Positions 1-8,187 of a stretch of 64,000 nucleotides of DNA are shown one piece after another. This stretch comes from Nocardioides exalbidus (GTDB taxonomy: Bacteria; Actinomycetota; Actinomycetes; Propionibacteriales; Nocardioidaceae): the NCBI RefSeq assembly GCF_900105585.1, contig NZ_FNRT01000002.1, positions 3,286,001 to 3,350,000 on the forward strand. Reading direction: 5' to 3'. Made by a program: the position numbers and the translations under genes. Numbering within the stretch: the first letter of the stretch is position 1; every line of letters starts with the position of its first letter. Under the pieces are notes generated by a model, which saw nothing but the letters and a program-made list of their open reading frames with translations, had not been told where the DNA came from and made no database searches.

Positions 1-463
1 CCCCGCGGGGGCGCCCCGTCGCGTAGCTCACTGCCGGGCCACCGGCCTCCGTGTCGAGGTACGTCAGCTGCAGGTAGCGCCCGGGTCCGGCGTCGAGCAG
101 CTGCAGGGAGGCCGTCGTGATGGTGGTGATCCCCGGGCGCAGGACGTCGGCGAGCCCACCGGGAAGGGCTCCGCGAGCCAGGGCCGCCGCTTGTCGCACC
201 TGCGCGGCGGTGTCGGGGTCCCTCACCTTGTCCTGCGGGGGGTCGTACCACTGCGGCACCGTCGCGACCACGTCGCCGCGCGACCCGACGCCCTGCACGG
301 TGGCGGCGATCGCACGGTCCGCGGTCGTCTCGGTGACCGGGGCCACGGCGCCCGCCAGCGCTGACGTCAGGGCGACGACCAGGCCGACCAGGGCGAGGAG
401 CCCGCGGTCGGCGCGCAGCCGCCCGGTGACCGTCGCCGCGTGCACGGCAGGCAGGCGCCTCAC
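1..463 (-). CDS. ABC exporter membrane subunit, N-terminal part (runs off window)
   Basis: This is a partial gene whose first ~154 codons lie in the window; the rest is beyond base 1. The GTG start at 463 overlaps the TGA stop of the upstream permease in a GTGA arrangement, which fixes the start. Residues ~21-43 form one strongly hydrophobic helix, followed by an extracytoplasmic-looking polar region, the layout of the first helix and large outer domain of FtsX/MacB-type permeases. It follows two ABC ATPases and a large permease on the same strand, so it is probably the second permease of that exporter. The family call rests on context and one membrane segment only. Confidence 0.65.
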   Translation of the reverse strand, partial: MRRLPAVHAATVTGRLRADRGLLALVGLVVALTSALAGAVAPVTETTADRAIAATVQGVGSRGDVVATVPQWYDPPQDKVRDPDTAAQVRQAAALARGALPGGLADVLRPGITTITTASLQLLDAGPGRYLQLTYLDTEAGGPAVSYATGRPRG

Positions 464-3400
464 CGGTCACCCGCTCGCAGCCGCGCCGGGTCGGACTGCC
501 GCACCAGGAGCCCGGCGTGGATCGTGGTCATCACCGCGGTGCCGAGCAGCACGCCTGCGACCAGGAGCGTCTCGGCGGTCCACGGCCACGCGACGAGCGC
601 GCGGGGGACCGGCTCGGCCCCCAGGTCCGACCGGACCAGGTGCGGTGCGAGGAGCAGTGTCGCCGCCACGCCGACGACGGTGCTCACCACGACCAGCGGC
701 GCGAAGAAGACCAGGTGCTCGACGAGGAGGAGGCGCCGCACCTCGCGGCGGGTCAGACCGATCGCGCGCAACCTCACGACCCCCGCCACCTGGCGCTGGC
801 GATCGGCGCCGAGCACCAGCCCGACGGCCGCCAGGAGCATCGCCACCGCGAGGGCCACCAGCGCCAGCAGGGTCGCCGGCACGGACACCCGCAGGGGACC
901 CTGCGACAGCTGCGTGGCGACCCCCGCACGGGTCGTGACGTCGCCCAGCTCGAGACTTCTCAGCGCCGCCGTCGTCGCGGCTGTCGGCCGGGACACCCAC
1001 CAGGCATCGACGACCGGCTCGAGGCGTCCGTCGTCCACCAGCGCCCGCGACAGCGTGTCGGCGTCGGCCAGCACGGCCACCTGTCCCGGTGCCGACGGGA
1101 CGCTCGGCACCAGGGAGACCACCCGCAGGGCGAGCACGGTGTCGCCGACGATGGCGGACAGCTCGTCACCCGTGTGGGCGCCGACGGCGTCCACGAGGTC
1201 CTGCGACACGGCGACCGGGACCGGTCCCGGGACCGGGAACGCGGTCGCCAGCACGTCGGCCCCGGTGTACTGGAAGTAGACGAGGTTGACCGTGAGGTCG
1301 GCCCGCAGCACGGTGCCGCTCCCGCTGGTCCGCACCGTCACCTCCTTGGCGCTCACCGGGGACGACTCCTGCAGCGCGAGCACCTGCCAGGGCGGTCCGT
1401 CCGCGACCTCCTCCCCGGTGGGGGGCACGCGGACCGACACGCGGACCTGGGCGGCAGCGTCCGGCGAGGCGCCTTCCGTCCCGCCGAGGTCGAGCCGGAG
1501 CGCCACCAGCCTCAGCCCGGGTCCCAGGGTGCCGATCCAGTCGACCGGGTGCGAGGCCCCGTCGAGCGCCACGGGCTCCGCCGAGATCGCCGTGCGGAAC
1601 CCGGTCGGGTCCTCCAGCACAGCGGTCGGGGACACCGTCAGCCCGGCTCCCGCCGGACCACGGCCACGCAGGCGGATCCCGGAGCCCTCGTCCGGCACGG
1701 CGATGCTCGCCGCGGGCTCGGCGGGCATCAGTCCTGCGCCGACGTCGGCCCAGGTCGTGCCCGGCTGGGCACGGCCGCGGAGCAGCGCACCCGCCTGCGT
1801 GGCGTCGATCGCGACCAGCGCGGGCCGGGAGCCCTCCTCGCCGATGTAGCGCCCGAGGGCGAGGGGGCGGTGGATGACCGGGGAGACGACCGGTGCGGGG
1901 GTCTGGCCGCGGACGGCGGCGGCGACAGCCGTGGCGTCCTCGAGCCCGGCCGGTGCGGGCAGGGTCAGGGCGAGGTCGGTGCCGACCCGGAGCGCCGCCT
2001 GGTCGGCCTGCGACCGGTCCCACGTCGTGCGCAGCGCGAGGCCGAAGACCGCCGCGGCGACGGCCGCCGCGACCAGCACCATCGCCGTACCGGTGCGGGG
2101 ACGGCGGGCAGCCTGCTGGGCGGCCAACGGCCCGATGAGTCCCCGGGTGCGGCCCGCCGCGCGCGCCGCTGCGGTGAGCAGGAACGGCACGACGCGGACG
2201 CCCAGCACGACCAGCACCGCGAGGCACAGGACCGGGGCGAAGGTGAGGGTGACGTCACCGGGACCGTCCGCCACCGACGAGGGTCGCGACCGCAGCTGCC
2301 ACCAGGCCGCCACCGCGGCCACCAGCAGGACGCCGTCCACGCCGAGCCGGGCCAGTGCGGCCCGTCGCGGCGAGGGGTCCGGCGCGCGGTCGGGTGCCAC
2401 CGTGGCGGAGAGGAGGGCGCCGGTGAGCAGGACGCCGGCACCCAGCACCGCGAGAACCGTCGCGGGTGTCACGGTGGGGCCCTGGCCCAACCCGGCTGCC
2501 GCGAGGTCCGCCAGGTGGGTGAGGCGCCAGTGCACGAGCACCGCCGCCGGGACGGCGATGGCGGCGGCCGCCAGCGACAGCAGGACTGCCTCCACGCCCG
2601 CAGCGCCCAGCTGCTGGCGGCGGCTGAGTCCCACCGCCACCAGGAGTGCGCGCTCGTCCGCACGGACCGAGGCGACGAGGCGCCCCGCGAGCAGGGCCGC
2701 GGCGAGGGAGAGGGCCATGCCCAGGAGCAGGACCACCAGCACGGTGGAGCGGGTGCTGTCCTGCTGCGAGTGGATCCGCGCCAGCGTGCGGGGGAGCTCG
2801 GACGCCACCCGGGTGATCCGCGCCCGGTCACCGACCCGTGACGACAGGGCACCCGAGGCCTCGCCGAGCGACTCCACGGCGGCAGTCAGCGAGGAGTCGT
2901 CGGCCAGCCGGAGGACGGGATGCGCCGTCACGCGCAGTCCGTTGACCGACGAGCCCGAGGCCAGGAAGGACTGCTGGGTGACCACGAAGGGTCCGTAGGT
3001 CGGTGCGGCCTCCAGCCCGTCGCTGTAGTTGGGGGAGAAGCCCGCACCTCCCAGGGGATCGCGCTCCCACTCGACGCCCGCGCGGGGCTGGAAGGTGCCG
3101 ACGACCGTGACCGTCACGGGTGCGTCGACGCCCCCGAGGCCGGTCTCCCGGCCGAGCTGCACCTCCTCGCCCAGGTCGAGGTCGAGCAGCCGCGCGGTGG
3201 TCGCGGGGACCACCGCCTCGGCCGGGCCAGAGGCTGCCTCCTCCGGCCACCTGCCGGAGACGAGGTCGGCGCGCGAGGAGAGGTCGTCGGTCGCCGACAG
3301 GTAGGCCTGGTCCGCGCCCTCCAGCCGCCTGAGCCGGGACGTGAGGGTGGTCTCGAGCGTGGGTCGCATCGGCGCCAGGACGCTCTCGACCACGTCCCCG

Positions 3401-3633
3401 GCCTCCTGCGCCGCCGCCGTGACGTCGTCGCCCGCGAGGTCGACGAGGAACGCCGTCACGCTCACGTCCTCGGGCTCGGACTGCTCGACGGCGACGTGGA
3501 ACGCCCGCTCCTGCGTGGCTCCCAGCACGAGCACGCAGGTGCCGACGAGCGTGCATGCGGTGGCGACCAGGACGACGACCCAGGCCAGCAGCCGTCGCTG
3601 CACCCGAGCACGACGGAGGACCAGGGTCAGCAC
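460..3633 (-). CDS. Large FtsX-like ABC transporter permease
   Basis: A 1057-residue membrane protein with a GTG start. Residues 15-38 are a first transmembrane helix, followed by a ~250-residue outer domain. A cluster of helices lies at ~290-540, a second outer domain at ~550-920, and three helices in the last ~130 residues. This duplicated layout is that of FtsX/MacB-like permeases, which move lipids, lipoproteins or peptides by mechanotransmission rather than through a classical importer pore. It lies 10 bases after an ABC ATPase gene and overlaps the next permease by four bases, so the four genes form one operon. The substrate cannot be read from the sequence. Confidence 0.88.
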   Translation of the reverse strand: MLTLVLRRARVQRRLLAWVVVLVATACTLVGTCVLVLGATQERAFHVAVEQSEPEDVSVTAFLVDLAGDDVTAAAQEAGDVVESVLAPMRPTLETTLTSRLRRLEGADQAYLSATDDLSSRADLVSGRWPEEAASGPAEAVVPATTARLLDLDLGEEVQLGRETGLGGVDAPVTVTVVGTFQPRAGVEWERDPLGGAGFSPNYSDGLEAAPTYGPFVVTQQSFLASGSSVNGLRVTAHPVLRLADDSSLTAAVESLGEASGALSSRVGDRARITRVASELPRTLARIHSQQDSTRSTVLVVLLLGMALSLAAALLAGRLVASVRADERALLVAVGLSRRQQLGAAGVEAVLLSLAAAAIAVPAAVLVHWRLTHLADLAAAGLGQGPTVTPATVLAVLGAGVLLTGALLSATVAPDRAPDPSPRRAALARLGVDGVLLVAAVAAWWQLRSRPSSVADGPGDVTLTFAPVLCLAVLVVLGVRVVPFLLTAAARAAGRTRGLIGPLAAQQAARRPRTGTAMVLVAAAVAAAVFGLALRTTWDRSQADQAALRVGTDLALTLPAPAGLEDATAVAAAVRGQTPAPVVSPVIHRPLALGRYIGEEGSRPALVAIDATQAGALLRGRAQPGTTWADVGAGLMPAEPAASIAVPDEGSGIRLRGRGPAGAGLTVSPTAVLEDPTGFRTAISAEPVALDGASHPVDWIGTLGPGLRLVALRLDLGGTEGASPDAAAQVRVSVRVPPTGEEVADGPPWQVLALQESSPVSAKEVTVRTSGSGTVLRADLTVNLVYFQYTGADVLATAFPVPGPVPVAVSQDLVDAVGAHTGDELSAIVGDTVLALRVVSLVPSVPSAPGQVAVLADADTLSRALVDDGRLEPVVDAWWVSRPTAATTAALRSLELGDVTTRAGVATQLSQGPLRVSVPATLLALVALAVAMLLAAVGLVLGADRQRQVAGVVRLRAIGLTRREVRRLLLVEHLVFFAPLVVVSTVVGVAATLLLAPHLVRSDLGAEPVPRALVAWPWTAETLLVAGVLLGTAVMTTIHAGLLVRQSDPARLRAGDR

Positions 3634-3643
3634 GGGAGCGTCC

Positions 3644-4366
3644 TCAGCCGTCGACCCGTCCGTCCGAGATCACGAGGACTCGGTCGGCGAGCGACATCAG
3701 GACCGCGTCGTGGGTGGCGACCACCGCGGTGACTCCCTCGGACTCGACGACGGCGCGGAGCAGCGCCATGACGGAGAGGCCCGTCTCCGTGTCGAGCTGG
3801 CCGGTCGGTTCGTCGGCCAGGAGCAGGCGCGGCGACCCGGCCAGGGCGCGGGCGATGGCGACTCGTTGCTGCTGACCGCCGGAGAGCTCCGCCGGGCGCT
3901 GCAGCGCGTGGTCGCGCAGCCCGACCAGCTCGAGCAGGAGCGAGACCCGCTCCTCCCGCTCGGCGGTGGGCGTACGACGCAGCCGCAGGGGCACGCCGAC
4001 GTTCTCGGCGGCGGTGAGGGCAGGGATGAGGCCGAAGGTCTGGAAGACGTAGGAGACCGAGTCGCGGCGCAGCGTGCTCAGTCCCTGCTCGTCGAGGGTC
4101 GTGACATCGGTGCCGTCGACCCGGACGGTCCCCTCGTCGGGCCGGTCGAGCCCGCCGAGCATGTTCAGGAGGGTCGTCTTGCCCGACCCCGACCGACCGA
4201 CGACCGCGACCATCTCGCCGGGGGCGACGTCGAACGAGACACCACGCAGCGCGTGCACCGGCGCGGCGGCGCTGCCGTAGGTGCGGGCGAGGTCCCGCAC
4301 GACGACCATCTGCTCCGCGGTCTGCTCGCTCCGGTGCCTGCCCACGTGCTCGCCGGGGATGCTCAT
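3644..4366 (-). CDS. ABC transporter ATP-binding protein (MacB/LolD type)
   Basis: A 240-residue ATPase with all catalytic motifs: Walker A GRSGSGKT at 57-64, Q-loop near 109, signature LSGGQQQR at 161-168, Walker B LLLADE at 181-186 and an H-loop ATHD near 218. The spacing and the LSGGQQQR signature match LolD/MacB-type exporter ATPases. The ATG start at 4366 overlaps the stop of the preceding ATPase (ATGA), and the large permease follows after 10 bases. It probably pairs with the adjacent ATPase as a heterodimer, or each serves one of the two permeases. No regulatory site is visible inside the operon. Confidence 0.93.
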   Translation of the reverse strand: MSIPGEHVGRHRSEQTAEQMVVVRDLARTYGSAAAPVHALRGVSFDVAPGEMVAVVGRSGSGKTTLLNMLGGLDRPDEGTVRVDGTDVTTLDEQGLSTLRRDSVSYVFQTFGLIPALTAAENVGVPLRLRRTPTAEREERVSLLLELVGLRDHALQRPAELSGGQQQRVAIARALAGSPRLLLADEPTGQLDTETGLSVMALLRAVVESEGVTAVVATHDAVLMSLADRVLVISDGRVDG

Positions 4367-5274
4367 GCACCCTCGTCGCGGTCCGAGCGGATCTGCACGT
4401 GGTCGTCGGCGAGCGCCAGCCGGACGCGGCGGGTCAGGTTGAGCGCCTCGCGGTACTCACGGGGCAGCTGCACCCGACCGGACCGATCCATCACGGCGAA
4501 CTCCTCCGCCGTGCCGGGCGTGCCTGCCGTCTCGTGGCTGCGGAGGACCTCGCTGCTGGTGCGCCCGTCCCGGATCGCCACCGTGCGCGCCACCTGCTCG
4601 CTCACACCCGCGTCGTGGGTGACGACGACCACCGTGGCGCCCAGCTCGCGGTTGGCCGTCCTCAGCGCCGCGAACACCTCGGCCCCGGTCTCGCTGTCGA
4701 GCTCGCCCGTGGGCTCGTCGGCCAGCAGGAGACGCGGCTCGTTGGCGAGGGCCACGGCGATCGAGACCCGTTGCTGCTCGCCACCGGACATCTCCAGCGG
4801 GCGCCGGTCGGCGCAGTGCGAGACGCCGAGGAGCTCCAGCAGCTCGGTCGTGCGCTCGTGTCGTCGTGCTCGGGGCGTCCCGGCGATGGTCATGGGCAGG
4901 TCGACGACCTGGGCGGCCGTGAGGTACGGCACCAGGTTGCGCGCGGCCTGCTGCCGGACGAAACCCACGACGTGGCGCCGGTAGTGCACCTGCTCGCTGC
5001 GCGTCATGTCGATGAGGTCGTGCCCGGCCACGCGGGTCCGACCGGCCGTGGGCGAGTCGACTCCGGCCAGCACGTTGAGCAGCGTGGACTTGCCCGACCC
5101 CGAGGCGCCGACGAGGGCGATCATCTCGCCCTCGTGCACGAGCAGGTCGAGTCCCTGGAGCGCCTGCACCTCGACGGTCTCGGACTGGTAGATGCGGACC
5201 AGGTTGTCGCACACCACCAGGGCGTCGTGGCCGAACTCGGGCTCGCGCCGCGGTGCATCGGGAAGGGTCAGCAC
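4363..5274 (-). CDS. ABC ATPase with C-terminal AbrB/SpoVT-like domain
   Basis: A 303-residue protein starting with GTG. Residues 1-240 are a complete exporter-type ABC ATPase: Walker A GASGSGKS at 56-63, signature MSGGEQQR at 162-169, Walker B LLLADE at 182-187 and VVTHD near 218. Residues ~259-297 look like a swapped-hairpin AbrB/SpoVT unit (DRSGRVQLPREYREAL pattern), normally a DNA-binding dimerisation fold. The tail may dimerise the ATPase or let the transporter feed back on transcription; that role is inference. It is the first gene of the leftward exporter operon, and a 16-base palindrome lies ~50 bases upstream. Confidence 0.88.
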   Translation of the reverse strand: MLTLPDAPRREPEFGHDALVVCDNLVRIYQSETVEVQALQGLDLLVHEGEMIALVGASGSGKSTLLNVLAGVDSPTAGRTRVAGHDLIDMTRSEQVHYRRHVVGFVRQQAARNLVPYLTAAQVVDLPMTIAGTPRARRHERTTELLELLGVSHCADRRPLEMSGGEQQRVSIAVALANEPRLLLADEPTGELDSETGAEVFAALRTANRELGATVVVVTHDAGVSEQVARTVAIRDGRTSSEVLRSHETAGTPGTAEEFAVMDRSGRVQLPREYREALNLTRRVRLALADDHVQIRSDRDEGA

Positions 5275-5322
5275 CGATCAACCTCCCGTTCGCCGCGGTC
5301 TCGCGAGCCGGCAGATCGTAGC

Positions 5323-5338
5323 AGTGAGGAACCTCACT
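5323..5338. promoter_or_regulatory. Candidate operator: near-perfect 16-bp palindrome
   Basis: Arms AGTGAGG and CCTCACT are separated by AA. The site lies in the short divergent spacer between the exporter operon (start 5274, leftward) and the LigD phosphoesterase gene (start 5367, rightward). Its size suits a GntR- or TetR-like dimer, or self-recognition by the AbrB-like tail of the first operon gene. No regulator gene is adjacent, so the binding protein is unknown. Confidence 0.4.
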
Positions 5339-5366
5339 CCGGCCCGGTTGCGGGAGCATGGTCGCC

Positions 5367-5720
5367 ATGACGTCGCGCTTCGTGCTGCACGACCACCGCA
5401 AGCCCAGCCCGCACTTCGACCTGCGGCTCGAGGAGGACGGCGTGCTGCGCAGCTGGGCGGTGCCGAAGGGCCTGCCCGACGACAGCGCGCACGACCGGCT
5501 CGCGGTGATCGTCGGGGACCACGACCTCGACCACGTGGCCTACGAGGACGAGCACAAGACCATCGCCGACGAGGGGACCTGGGAGGAGCACGACCGCGAC
5601 GAGCGACGGTTCGTGTTCTCGCTGCACGGGCGCGACGGCGTACGTCGCTATGCGCTCATCCACACCGGCGGGAACCAGTGGCTGCTCCACCTGACGAAGG
5701 AGCAGCCGCGTTCCGGGTGA
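5367..5720 (+). CDS. Standalone LigD-type 3'-phosphoesterase domain protein
   Basis: A 117-residue protein that is essentially one DNA polymerase/ligase N-terminal (LigD_N, PE) domain. The metal-site signature H8-D-H10 followed by H16-F-D18-L-R20-L-E22 is visible, as is the conserved SWAVPKG at 29-35. In the family this module removes 3'-phosphate or 3'-ribonucleotide ends during non-homologous end joining. Here no ligase or polymerase domain is attached, and no ku or ligD lies in the window. The second ATG (5367) is preferred over 5358 because GGGAG at 5352-5356 then has a 10-base spacing instead of 1. It ends 18 bases before a strong hairpin. Confidence 0.85.
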   Translation: MTSRFVLHDHRKPSPHFDLRLEEDGVLRSWAVPKGLPDDSAHDRLAVIVGDHDLDHVAYEDEHKTIADEGTWEEHDRDERRFVFSLHGRDGVRRYALIHTGGNQWLLHLTKEQPRSG

Positions 5721-5738
5721 TCCTCCGCAGCAGCACGA

Positions 5739-5770
5739 CAGCCCCCGGCCAGCGTGCTGGCCGGGGGCTG
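5739..5770. terminator. Bidirectional hairpin terminator between convergent genes
   Basis: Two perfect 15-base complementary arms (5739-5753 and 5756-5770) are separated by two bases, giving a very stable G+C-rich stem with an effective four-base loop. It sits between the rightward phosphoesterase gene (stop 5720) and the leftward secreted-protein gene (stop 5881). No U-tract follows, as is common in actinobacteria. Confidence 0.8.
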
Positions 5771-5880
5771 TGGCGTCGCTGGGGAGGCGACGTGCGTCGA
5801 GGTGCCTCGCCCACAGGGGGTGGGGGAGCGAGGTCCGGTCGACGCGGGGGAACCGTGGGGTGTTCCGGTGGGGTCGGGAC

Positions 5881-6546
5881 TCAGAAGGTGATGGCGCCCT
5901 GGCACACGTTGCCGTCGCGGGTCGCGCGGAACACGATCCGGTCGGCGCCCGCGCGGTTGGGGATCTTGCGCTCCACGCTGAAGGAGCCGCTGCGACCGCC
6001 GGTCGTGGCCGAGCCGCGGCCGGCCACCGCGTCGTTGTCGGTGATCGTCCAGGCCCAGGTCTGGCCGGCGCGGTTGGTGTCGACCTCGCCCTCGACCTCG
6101 AGACGGCCGTCGTCGGTCTTCACCTTGAGCTTCCAGGTGCCGGTCGAGGAGCAGGCGCCGGTGCGGATGACGCGGTCGTCGCCACGCCCGCCACGGCCAC
6201 CGCGGGTCCCACCGTTGTCGTCGCCGCCGCGGGAGCCGGTGCTGCTGCTGTTGTCGTCGGTGCCGCCGCCGCCGCCGCCGCTGCTGTTGTCGTCGGTTCC
6301 GCCGTTGTCGTCGCCACCGTGGCCGCGACCGCCGTGGTCGTCACCGCCGTCGTGGTCGTCGTCGCCGTGGCCGCCGTGGTCGTCACCGGCCGGGTCGTCG
6401 TCGCCGTGACCGCTGAGCCGGACCGAGGTGTGGCTGTCGGAGTGGGCGAGGGCGGGAGCCGAGGCGGCGGCGAGGCCGGCCAGTGCGAGAGTGGCGGTGG
6501 CCGCGGTGACGGCCAGCGTGCGGGAAGTGCTCGTGGAGGTCTTCAT
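5881..6546 (-). CDS. Secreted protein with His/Asp/Gly-rich linker
   Basis: A 221-residue protein with a clear Sec signal peptide (residues 1-34, cleavage after PALA). Residues ~46-125 are a low-complexity stretch dominated by Gly, Asp, His, Asn and Ser. The His-Asp clusters are concentrated at 46-80 and could chelate divalent metal or stay disordered at high charge. Residues ~126-221 form a compact domain rich in beta-type residues with just two cysteines (132 and 215), suggesting one disulfide tying its ends. I do not recognise the C-terminal domain. The gene stands alone, with an inverted repeat 31 bases upstream of its start and a shared terminator downstream. Confidence 0.75.
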   Translation of the reverse strand: MKTSTSTSRTLAVTAATATLALAGLAAASAPALAHSDSHTSVRLSGHGDDDPAGDDHGGHGDDDHDGGDDHGGRGHGGDDNGGTDDNSSGGGGGGTDDNSSSTGSRGGDDNGGTRGGRGGRGDDRVIRTGACSSTGTWKLKVKTDDGRLEVEGEVDTNRAGQTWAWTITDNDAVAGRGSATTGGRSGSFSVERKIPNRAGADRIVFRATRDGNVCQGAITF

Positions 6547-6576
6547 GGGACCAAGCCTCAGCCAGCCGCGCGGCCC

Positions 6577-6597
6577 GCACCATCTGTCTGATGGTGC
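6577..6597. promoter_or_regulatory. Inverted repeat upstream of the secreted His-rich protein
   Basis: Arms GCACCAT and ATGGTGC are separated by seven bases. The site lies in the divergent spacer between the leftward secreted-protein gene (start 6546) and the rightward small membrane-protein gene (start 6653). Its position suits an operator overlapping the promoter of the secreted protein. The cognate regulator is not known. Confidence 0.35.
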
Positions 6598-6652
6598 TAG
6601 TACCTGCCGCCGGACCCGTGCATTTCCGGGAGTCGTGCGTCACACTCGGACC

Positions 6653-6970
6653 ATGAGCATCGGTGGTGACATCCGCAGGGCCGCTCGCCGCGTGACGTGG
6701 AAGGCGTTCGCTGCCTCTGCTGCCGCTCTCGTCGTCGTCTCCTGCGCCGTTGCCGGCCTGGCGACCCACAGCGTCCCGACCGCGCTGGTGGTCCTGCTCA
6801 GCGGGCTGACCGTGGTGTTCCTCGCGGGCCTGACGCTGGACGCGATCAGGGCACCCTTCGACCGCGACCTGGGCCTGGGGGGACGCGGCGGCTCGGCCAC
6901 CGCCATGTTCGGCGCCGCGGCCACCGGCCACGGTGGGACCGACTCCGGAGGCGGCGGCGGGGACTGCTGA
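6653..6970 (+). CDS. Small membrane protein with Gly-rich C terminus
   Basis: A 105-residue protein with two predicted membrane helices (about residues 16-38 and 43-62). A polar tail rich in Gly ends in GGGGGDC. I do not recognise a family. The frame is open further upstream, but ATG 6653 gives a natural short basic N terminus before the first helix. Six bases separate its stop from the GTG of the nucleotidyltransferase gene, so the two are probably co-transcribed. The C-terminal cysteine after a glycine run is unusual and could be modified, but nothing shows this directly. Confidence 0.6.
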   Translation: MSIGGDIRRAARRVTWKAFAASAAALVVVSCAVAGLATHSVPTALVVLLSGLTVVFLAGLTLDAIRAPFDRDLGLGGRGGSATAMFGAAATGHGGTDSGGGGGDC

Positions 6971-6976
6971 CCTGCT

Positions 6977-7756
6977 GTGACTCCGCAGGCGGTGCAGGAC
7001 CTGGTCGACTGCTTCCTCGAGGAGGTCGACCGGCGTTTCCCGGGACAGCTGAGTGGGCTGTTCCTGCACGGGTCGATCGTGTGGGGCGAGTTCTTCCCCG
7101 GGAGCGACGCCGACTTCGTCGCCGTGTGGCAGCGGCTGCCCGCGGCTGATCGCCTCGCCGACCTGGCCGAGGCCCATGCGGCGGTGAGGGAGCGGTTCGC
7201 GACGCCGACCTTCGACGGCTTCCACTGCACCGCGGCCGACCTCGCCGCGAGCCCGTCCGGGGTCGGCACCAGGCCGGTGTTCTACGAGGGCCGGTTCGAC
7301 GAGCACGGCACGCTCGACATCAACCCCGTCACCTGGCACGAGCTGGCCCTCGGCCCGGTCGTGCTGCGCGGCGAGGTGCCGCCGGTGCACACGGACGACG
7401 CCGAGCTCCGCGACTTCACCAGGCGCAACCTCGACACCTATTGGCGTGGCATCGCGGAGCAGACCGCGGGCGAGGGGGTGAGGGAGATCGGTGGGAGCGA
7501 CGAGGCCGTCGCCTGGATCGCACTCGGCGCGCCGCGCCTGCACCACCTCCTCGCCGAGCACTCCCTCACGTCCAAGAGCGGCGCCGGCCGCTACGTCATC
7601 GACCGCCTCGACGAGAGATGGACGCCCATCGCGGAGGAGGCCCTGCGGATCCGCGAGCGCCCGGACACCCCGAGCCTGTACGACGACCCGGTGCGGCGCG
7701 GCCAGGACACCCACGACCTCCTCACGTGGGTCGTCGAGGACGGCACGAGGGCCTGA
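6977..7756 (+). CDS. Nucleotidyltransferase-fold protein (aminoglycoside adenylyltransferase-like)
   Basis: A 259-residue protein with the minimal nucleotidyltransferase signature near the N terminus: G32-S33 followed by D44 and D46 in a PGSDADF context. A helical C-terminal half follows, as in AadA/DUF4111-type enzymes. Such proteins transfer AMP from ATP to a small molecule such as streptomycin/spectinomycin, but many relatives have unknown substrates. The GTG start at 6977 is the first in-frame start after the upstream stop and gives the expected ~20-residue lead into the motif. No resistance-gene context is visible. The family call is firm and the substrate is unknown. Confidence 0.8.
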   Translation: MTPQAVQDLVDCFLEEVDRRFPGQLSGLFLHGSIVWGEFFPGSDADFVAVWQRLPAADRLADLAEAHAAVRERFATPTFDGFHCTAADLAASPSGVGTRPVFYEGRFDEHGTLDINPVTWHELALGPVVLRGEVPPVHTDDAELRDFTRRNLDTYWRGIAEQTAGEGVREIGGSDEAVAWIALGAPRLHHLLAEHSLTSKSGAGRYVIDRLDERWTPIAEEALRIRERPDTPSLYDDPVRRGQDTHDLLTWVVEDGTRA

Positions 7757-7765
7757 CGCCCGGTG

Positions 7766-8158
7766 TCACGCCTGCGACGACCTCCGGGACGCGAGGTCCT
7801 CGGCGGTGCAGAACCCCCGTCCGTGACGCTTGAGGCAGAGCAGCCCGAGGAGTCGTCCCTCGCCGTCGACCACCGCCAGGCGGCGTCTCCCGGTGTCCCT
7901 CATGCGAGCACCGGCCTCGTCGAGCGGGACGTCCGGAGCGATCACCCGACCCTCCAGGGTGGCGAGGTCGAGTGCCGACATCTGCGGCGGGTGCTCGCCG
8001 GCCAGGTCGTCGCGGGTGAGGGTGCCGACCAGCTCCCGGCCCTCCACCAGGAGCAGCAGGTGGACGTGCTCGTCGGCGAACGCGTCGCGTGCGGCCGTCA
8101 CCGAGGCGTGGCTCGGCAACGTCTTGGGGTCGGCCACCATCGCAGCCCGAACGTCCAC
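7766..8158 (-). CDS. CBS-domain pair protein
   Basis: A 130-residue protein made of two CBS motifs, each with the usual pattern of a hydrophobic strand, a conserved G-x-(V/L) turn and an acidic Asp-Asp/Asp-Leu segment. The second repeat is followed by a short tail containing HGRGFC. CBS pairs bind adenine nucleotides and act as energy sensors when fused to or associated with other proteins; a standalone pair is probably an adaptor. Start choice is uncertain: GTG 8158 has GGGAAG just upstream, while ATG 8140 would remove the first six residues of the first motif, so GTG is favoured. It converges with the nucleotidyltransferase gene and follows the flavin oxidoreductase gene on the same strand. 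Confidence 0.75.
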   Translation of the reverse strand: MDVRAAMVADPKTLPSHASVTAARDAFADEHVHLLLLVEGRELVGTLTRDDLAGEHPPQMSALDLATLEGRVIAPDVPLDEAGARMRDTGRRRLAVVDGEGRLLGLLCLKRHGRGFCTAEDLASRRSSQA

Positions 8159-8187
8159 GCTTCCCAGTATCCGCCGACCCGCCCGCC

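Noticed and set aside
6200..6330. Trinucleotide (CCG/GTC) repeat array
   Set aside because: It is explained by codons of the Gly/Asp/His-rich linker of the secreted protein; spacing is irregular.
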